From contig CAZFKZ010000046.1 of NCBI GenBank assembly GCA_964519035.1, forward strand, positions 1 to 11,304: a stretch of 11,304 nt of DNA. The letters are read 5' to 3'. The position numbers and the translations under genes were made by a program. Source of the stretch: CAJJBL01 sp964519035 (GTDB taxonomy: Bacteria > Pseudomonadota > Alphaproteobacteria > Puniceispirillales > Marisalimonadaceae). The notes under the pieces were generated by a model. It did no database searches. It had not been told where the DNA came from and worked only from the letters and a program-made list of their open reading frames with translations. Shown in pieces: positions 7,387 to 11,304 of the stretch (positions within the stretch are counted from its first letter, which is position 1; the number at the start of each line of letters is the position of its first letter).

Positions 7387-8647
7387 GAATTTGATCTTTT
7401 CCTCTTACAATATATTTAAAGCTAGTTAATTGTGCAGCTCCTACTGGTCCTCTAGCATGGATTCTTCCTGTTGAAATACCTATTTCTGCGCCCATACCAA
7501 ATTCACCCCCGTCAGCAAATTGAGTTGAAGCATTATGCATGACAATAGCGCTATCAACATTTAATAAAAATTTTTCGGCCGTACTTTTATTTTCTGTAAC
7601 AATAGACTCTGTGTGGTTAGACGAATATTCTTCTATATGACTAATAGCTTCATTTACTCCGTTGACCACTTTGATTGATAAAATAGCATCAAGATATTCG
7701 GTTTTCCAATCTTCCTCTGATGCTAAATCAACTGAATTATCAATTGCTATAGTTTCTTGATCTCCTTTTAAACTACAGCCTGCTTCTCTTAATTTATTTA
7801 CAAAAATTGGGATGACCTCTTTACTAATAAATCTGTCAATCAAAAGTGTTTCTGTTGCGCCACATATGCCAGTTCTTCTCATTTTAGAATTTATAATAAT
7901 TTTTATTGCTTTATCAATATCTGCGTCTTTATCAATATATAAATGACATATACCTTCTAGATGGGCAAAAACAGGTACTTTGGCTTCTTTTTGTACTTTA
8001 TCAACTAAAGATTTACCACCTCGAGGAATAATTACATCTATTTGGCCAGTAGATTTTAACATTGCCGTTACAGCATCTCTATTTATGTCGTCAATCATTT
8101 GAATGGCGTTTTCGGGTAAATTAACCGATGATAATCCTTCACGTAAACATTTTGTTAAAATTCTCGATGTATTTATAGAGTCAGATCCACCACGAAGGAT
8201 AACGGTATTACCTGACTTAATACAAAGGCTGCCAGCATCTACAGTAACATTTGGACGAGATTCATAAATTATACCAATTACACCAAGTGGAACGGATATT
8301 CTAGAAATATCCAAACCGTTAGGTTGAGTCCATCTAGATAACTCAATTCCCAAAGGATCTTTGATTTTACTAATTTTCTCTAAACCAGTTACCACATTAC
8401 TAATTCTTTCAGCATTTAAAAAAAGCCTATCAATAAATGAATTACTCATATTTTTTTGTTTAGCATTGTTGATATCAACAATATTTGCTTCTAATATTTT
8501 ATCTATATTATTTTTGATAATTGTTGATGTGTTTAAAATAGCTAAATTTCTATCTTCGGCACTACTTAATGCAATTACTTTAAAAGCTTCTTTAGATCTT
8601 TTATTTATAAGATGTACATAATCAAAGATATTTGAATTTTTATTCAT
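7379..8647 (-). CDS. proA: Glutamate-5-semialdehyde dehydrogenase (gamma-glutamyl phosphate reductase)
   Basis: NADPH-dependent reduction of gamma-glutamyl phosphate to glutamate-5-semialdehyde, the second step of proline synthesis; cytoplasmic. The 422 residues match the family (E. coli 417). ISVPLGVIGIIYESRPNVT (117-135) and KSGNTVILRGGSD (144-156) belong to the cofactor domain, IIPRGG (206-211) follows, and the catalytic Cys262 sits in RRTGICGATETLL. The C-terminal NASTQFADGGEFGMGAEIG and HARGPVGA are diagnostic. Its ATG overlaps the proB stop by four bases (ATGA), so the two enzymes, which pass an unstable phosphate intermediate between them, are made together. proC, the last step, is not in the window. 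Confidence 0.97.
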   Translation of the reverse strand: MNKNSNIFDYVHLINKRSKEAFKVIALSSAEDRNLAILNTSTIIKNNIDKILEANIVDINNAKQKNMSNSFIDRLFLNAERISNVVTGLEKISKIKDPLGIELSRWTQPNGLDISRISVPLGVIGIIYESRPNVTVDAGSLCIKSGNTVILRGGSDSINTSRILTKCLREGLSSVNLPENAIQMIDDINRDAVTAMLKSTGQIDVIIPRGGKSLVDKVQKEAKVPVFAHLEGICHLYIDKDADIDKAIKIIINSKMRRTGICGATETLLIDRFISKEVIPIFVNKLREAGCSLKGDQETIAIDNSVDLASEEDWKTEYLDAILSIKVVNGVNEAISHIEEYSSNHTESIVTENKSTAEKFLLNVDSAIVMHNASTQFADGGEFGMGAEIGISTGRIHARGPVGAAQLTSFKYIVRGKDQIRD

Positions 8648-9786
8648 TTTGTTTCACTTTTATTTTTTTCTACTACAAAATCGTCCCTATGCACAACCTC
8701 ATCTTTACCTCTATATCCCAAAATAGATTCAATGTTTTCACTTTTAAAACCTTTTATTAAATCAACCTCTTTATGATTAAAGTGTATAAGCCCTTTTCCA
8801 ATAATATTATTTTTCTCATCAAGAACTTTAATCAGATCACCTTTTTCATAAATACCATCAGTGGCTACTATTCCTGCAGATAAAACAGAATTACCGTTAA
8901 TCACTGCTTTAGAAGCACCTTTATCTATAATAATGTATCCTTTTACTTGAAGGGCACCTGAAATCCATTGTTTTCTAGCATTCATGGGCTTGTTTGTTGC
9001 TTCAAACCAGCTGAATTTTTGATTTTCTTTTTGTAATTTTTGGAGGGGGTTACTATCTCTACCATCACATATTATCATGTGGCATCCAGCATTATTAGCA
9101 ATCTTGGCAGCTTCAATTTTAGTTATCATTCCTCCAGAAGAAACACTAGAATAAGGTGGGCCTGCCATATGTTCAATTTCATCTGTTATGTTATCAATTT
9201 TTTCGATGAATAACGCATCTTTATTTTTATTTGGATCAGAAGAATATAAACCATTTATATCGGATAACAATATTAACAAATCTGCACTACACATTTGCGC
9301 CACTCGAGAGGCAAGCCTATCATTATCACCAAATCTTATTTCTTCTGTTGCTACAGTATCATTTTCATTAATTACAGGTATTACATTTAATTGAATTAAT
9401 TTCATTAATGTAGCTCTGGCATTTAAGTGTTTACGTCTAGTTTCTGTATCATCTGGCGCAAGTAAAATTTGTGCAACATTTAAATCGTAACTACTTAAAC
9501 TCTCTTTCCAAGCATGTGCAAGATTAATTTGTCCTATAGCAGCAGCAGCTTGTTTTTCATCTAAAGATAAATTCTTACCTAAGTTTAATTGTTTTTTACC
9601 TAGTGCAATGGAGCCTGACGAAACTAAAAGTACTTCTTTTCCTAATGCAACAAAGTTATTAATATCTAAAGCTAGAGATGCAAGCCATTTTTTTTGAAGT
9701 TTACCAGTTTCTTTATTGATCAATAAAGAAGAACCAATTTTTATAACAACTCTATTAGAATTTTTAATTAAGTCTTGTCTTTTCAT
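8644..9786 (-). CDS. proB: Glutamate 5-kinase with C-terminal PUA domain
   Basis: Phosphorylates glutamate to gamma-glutamyl phosphate, the committed and normally proline-inhibited step of proline synthesis. The 380 residues comprise an amino acid kinase domain (about 10-260) and a PUA domain (about 273-370). Kinase motifs are VVIKIGSSLL (13-22), SSGSIALG (56-63), VINENDTV (138-145), FGDNDRLASRVA (152-163), LLSDINGLYSSDP (173-185) and the SGGMITKIEAA region, where the usual GTGGM reads SSGGM. The PUA part shows QWISGAL and GILGYRGKDEVVHRDD-like residues near the end. It lies 17 bp after obgE and overlaps proA by four bases. Feedback regulation by proline is inferred from the family. Confidence 0.97.
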   Translation of the reverse strand: MKRQDLIKNSNRVVIKIGSSLLINKETGKLQKKWLASLALDINNFVALGKEVLLVSSGSIALGKKQLNLGKNLSLDEKQAAAAIGQINLAHAWKESLSSYDLNVAQILLAPDDTETRRKHLNARATLMKLIQLNVIPVINENDTVATEEIRFGDNDRLASRVAQMCSADLLILLSDINGLYSSDPNKNKDALFIEKIDNITDEIEHMAGPPYSSVSSGGMITKIEAAKIANNAGCHMIICDGRDSNPLQKLQKENQKFSWFEATNKPMNARKQWISGALQVKGYIIIDKGASKAVINGNSVLSAGIVATDGIYEKGDLIKVLDEKNNIIGKGLIHFNHKEVDLIKGFKSENIESILGYRGKDEVVHRDDFVVEKNKSETK

Positions 9787-9803
9787 TTCTTTAACTCAAT
9801 AGA

Positions 9804-10844
9804 TTATGGAGACCACACTTGAACTTGTTCTTCTTTATCATCACTTTCGTCAGAATTATTAGAAGTAACAAAATTTTGTAGTGTCCTAATTAAAGTAACA
9901 ATATTATCTCCTGAAACTGCAGAAATTCCTAAAACATTTTTAATTTTTAATTTAGCTAACTCTTTCTTAGCATTAATAATTTGTTTTTCGTCAGCTGCAT
10001 CACATTTTGTTAAGACGACAACTTGTTTCTTCTCAGCAAGGTTAGTATCATAAGCTTTTATTTCGTGAATAATGGTTAAATAATCCTTTTTTATATTTGC
10101 ACTTGTCACATCTACGAGGTGGAGTAGCGCTTTACAGCGTTCGACATGACCTAAAAATCTATGACCTAAACCTAATCCTTCATGAGCACCTTCAATTAAT
10201 CCTGGAATATCAGCTATAACAAACTCTTTATCATCTTGATTTACTACACCAAGGTTTGGGTGAAGTGTAGTGAATGGGTAGTCAGCTATTTTGGGTTTTG
10301 CCGCTGTAATTCTTGATAAGAGTGTACTTTTACCTGCATTAGGTAAGCCTACTAATCCAATATCAGCAATAAGTTTTAATCGCAACCAAACCCATTTTTC
10401 TTCTAAATCTCCACCAGGTTGTGATTTTCTAGGAGCTTGGTTTACTGAAGTTTTAAAAAATGCATTTCCTTTTCCTCCCTCACCACCCTTAACTAGAACT
10501 ACTTTTTGTCCAATTCTTGTCATATCTGCAAGAATAAAAGTATTAGTTTCATCTAAAATTTGCGTTCCAAGAGGAAGTCTAAGAATCAAGTCTTTTCCAC
10601 TAATGCCACTTCTATCTCGACCTTTACCTCCATCTCCTGGACGAGCCTTAAAATGCTGTTGATAACGAAAATCAATTAAAGTATTAAGACCATCTGTACA
10701 GTGAGCTATGACATCTCCACCTCTTCCTCCATTGCCTCCATCTGGGCCACCAAAAGGAACATGGGCTTCTCTCCTAAATGAAATTGAACCAGAGCCACCA
10801 TGTCCACTAGCTATATATATCTTAGCTTGATCTAAAAACTTCAT
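9804..10844 (-). CDS. obgE: Obg-family ribosome assembly GTPase
   Basis: Essential GTPase that binds the 50S subunit late in assembly and links it to growth and the stringent response. The 346 residues hold the glycine-rich Obg domain (1-158, with SGHGGSGSISFRREAHVPFG and repeated GGxGG turns) and the G domain (from about 159): P-loop GLPNAGKST (166-174), switch I with FTTLHPNLG (191-199), DIPGLIEGAHEGLGLGHRFL (212-231), G4 as TKCD (279-282; NKxD in many homologues) and SAVSG (308-312). There is no OCT domain; the protein ends in a short acidic tail and WSP, common in alphaproteobacteria. It is the first gene after the rpmA terminator, so it should have its own promoter. Confidence 0.97.
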   Translation of the reverse strand: MKFLDQAKIYIASGHGGSGSISFRREAHVPFGGPDGGNGGRGGDVIAHCTDGLNTLIDFRYQQHFKARPGDGGKGRDRSGISGKDLILRLPLGTQILDETNTFILADMTRIGQKVVLVKGGEGGKGNAFFKTSVNQAPRKSQPGGDLEEKWVWLRLKLIADIGLVGLPNAGKSTLLSRITAAKPKIADYPFTTLHPNLGVVNQDDKEFVIADIPGLIEGAHEGLGLGHRFLGHVERCKALLHLVDVTSANIKKDYLTIIHEIKAYDTNLAEKKQVVVLTKCDAADEKQIINAKKELAKLKIKNVLGISAVSGDNIVTLIRTLQNFVTSNNSDESDDKEEQVQVWSP

Positions 10845-10859
10845 TATAAAAACTCTTTT

Positions 10860-10888
10860 ATATTATTTAATAAGAATAGAACTGAAAA
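10860..10888 (-). promoter_or_regulatory. Weak candidate promoter for obgE and downstream genes
   Basis: On the - strand TTTTCA (10888-10883), 17 bases, then TAATAT (10865-10860); each box has four of six consensus positions. The -35 box would overlap the terminator T-run. Transcription would begin only about eight bases before the obgE ATG, leaving almost no leader. A shifted -10 box, TATAAA three bases downstream, is equally possible. The need for a promoter follows from the terminator; its exact place is a guess. Confidence 0.25.
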
Positions 10889-10920
10889 ATAAAAAAGGGA
10901 ATAACATTTAAGTTATCCCC
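10885..10920 (-). terminator. Rho-independent terminator after rpmA
   Basis: Read on the - strand, GGGGATAAC, loop TTAAAT and GTTATTCCC form a 9-bp stem (10920-10912 with 10905-10897) with a single G-U pair, followed at once by TTTTTTATTTTT (10896-10885). It lies 24 bases after the rpmA stop and closes the rplU-rpmA unit. On the + strand no T-run follows, so it acts in one direction only. Confidence 0.87.
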
Positions 10921-10944
10921 TGAAAAAATCAAATTAATTTAATT

Positions 10945-11214
10945 TTACTCAGCTGCTTGTTTCAAAGGCTCTACAGAAACAAACATTTTTTTCCCCTTAA
11001 GTTCTTTAAATTTAACATGACCGTCAACTAATGCAAAAATAGTGTGATCTTTTCCCATGCCTACATTTGAACCTGGGTGAAACTTAGTGCCTCTCTGGCG
11101 TATTATTATATTACCAGGTACAACTAATTCGCTTCCAAATTTTTTTACACCAAGACGTCTACCTGCGGAATCTCTTCCATTCCTTGAGCTACCACCTGCT
11201 TTTTTATGTGCCAT
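10945..11214 (-). CDS. rpmA: 50S ribosomal protein bL27
   Basis: Large-subunit protein whose N-terminal tail reaches the peptidyl transferase centre. The 89 residues match the family from end to end: MAHKKAGGSSRNGRDSAGRR at the N-terminus, RQRGTKFHPGSNVGMGKDHTIFA in the middle and VKFKELKGKKMFVSV near the end. The N-terminus begins directly with the mature AHKKAGGS form, so there is no cleaved leader of the kind found in Firmicutes. It lies 15 bp after rplU, its invariable partner, and is followed by a strong terminator, so the pair forms one short transcription unit whose promoter is outside the window. Confidence 0.98.
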   Translation of the reverse strand: MAHKKAGGSSRNGRDSAGRRLGVKKFGSELVVPGNIIIRQRGTKFHPGSNVGMGKDHTIFALVDGHVKFKELKGKKMFVSVEPLKQAAE

Positions 11215-11220
11215 AGATAA

Positions 11221-11226
11221 TCCTTT
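11221..11226 (-). promoter_or_regulatory. Ribosome binding site of rpmA
   Basis: AAAGGA on the - strand, with a six-base gap to the ATG at 11214, sits in the 15-bp spacer after the rplU stop. It is a clear Shine-Dalgarno site, in keeping with the high expression needed for a ribosomal protein. Confidence 0.7.
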
Positions 11227-11229
11227 AAC

Positions 11230-11304
11230 TTATTCTTTAGTAGTTGTTTTTTTTGGTTTAGCAGCTGCTTTGGCTTTTGTTTCAGCTGGTTTAGCGGCTG
11301 CTTT
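11230..11304 (-). CDS. rplU: 50S ribosomal protein bL21, C-terminal tail (5' end outside window)
   Basis: Only the last 24 codons and the TAA stop are inside the window. The frame is open to the edge and encodes a tail made almost wholly of Lys, Ala, Pro and Thr, with KAAAKP occurring twice, 11 residues apart. No core bL21 residue is visible, so the identity rests on position: rplU almost always directly precedes rpmA, here by 15 bp. Alphaproteobacterial bL21 proteins often carry lysine/alanine-rich C-terminal extensions, which fits. Such tails are probably flexible and RNA-binding, but that is inference. Confidence 0.82.
   Translation of the reverse strand, partial: KAAAKPAETKAKAAAKPKKTTTKE

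Noticed and set aside
10291..10662. A 123-codon open frame on the + strand, opposite obgE
   Set aside because: It lies wholly inside obgE, whose every motif is intact; the frame resembles no family I recognise, is rich in Pro/Ser as expected of the antisense of a Gly-rich domain, and has no ribosome site.
1..11304. Search by eye for CRISPR repeats, tRNA or rRNA genes, insertion sequence ends, phage or toxin-antitoxin genes
   Set aside because: None seen; nearly all bases lie in housekeeping genes, and the only gaps near 100 bp are described above.

Overview
The window is a gene-dense, strongly A+T-rich stretch (about two thirds A+T by eye) of what is most likely a small-genome alphaproteobacterium. 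The case rests on gene order: bL21-bL27-ObgE-ProB-ProA-NadD-RsfS-RlmH followed by a CtpA-type protease and RppH is a typical alphaproteobacterial arrangement. Spacers of 0-30 bp, several stop/start overlaps and lysine/isoleucine/asparagine-rich proteins fit a streamlined, possibly marine (SAR11-like) genome. The exact lineage cannot be fixed from the sequence alone.

Layout. On the + strand at the left edge lie the end of the F1Fo ATP synthase operon: the C-terminal half of atpD (cut by the window edge) and complete atpC. Everything else is on the - strand, so in transcription order it reads from right to left: the tail of rplU (cut by the edge), rpmA, a strong intrinsic terminator, then obgE, proB, proA, nadD, rsfS, rlmH, gpmI, a 93-bp gap with a possible promoter, ctpA, rppH and an amidase-signature hydrolase. 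The amidase meets atpC tail to tail, and the two stop codons share the same TTAA.

Function. rplU/rpmA, obgE, rsfS and rlmH all concern the large ribosomal subunit: two proteins, an assembly GTPase, a silencing factor and a 23S rRNA methyltransferase. proB and proA carry out the first two steps from glutamate towards proline. nadD makes the NAD precursor NaAD, gpmI is a glycolytic mutase, ctpA is an exported processing protease and rppH starts mRNA decay by removing 5' pyrophosphate. The amidase is the only gene whose substrate cannot be named.

Judgement. This is an ordinary housekeeping region. I found no mobile element, CRISPR array, RNA gene, phage gene, toxin-antitoxin pair or unexplained repeat, and no evidence for an undescribed system. 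The observations listed are small: the overlapping convergent stops, the amidase placed at the end of a conserved block, no EnvC-like gene between gpmI and ctpA, a GTG start for nadD, a changed Nudix-box residue, a repetitive bL21 tail, and a candidate promoter overlapping the rpmA terminator.
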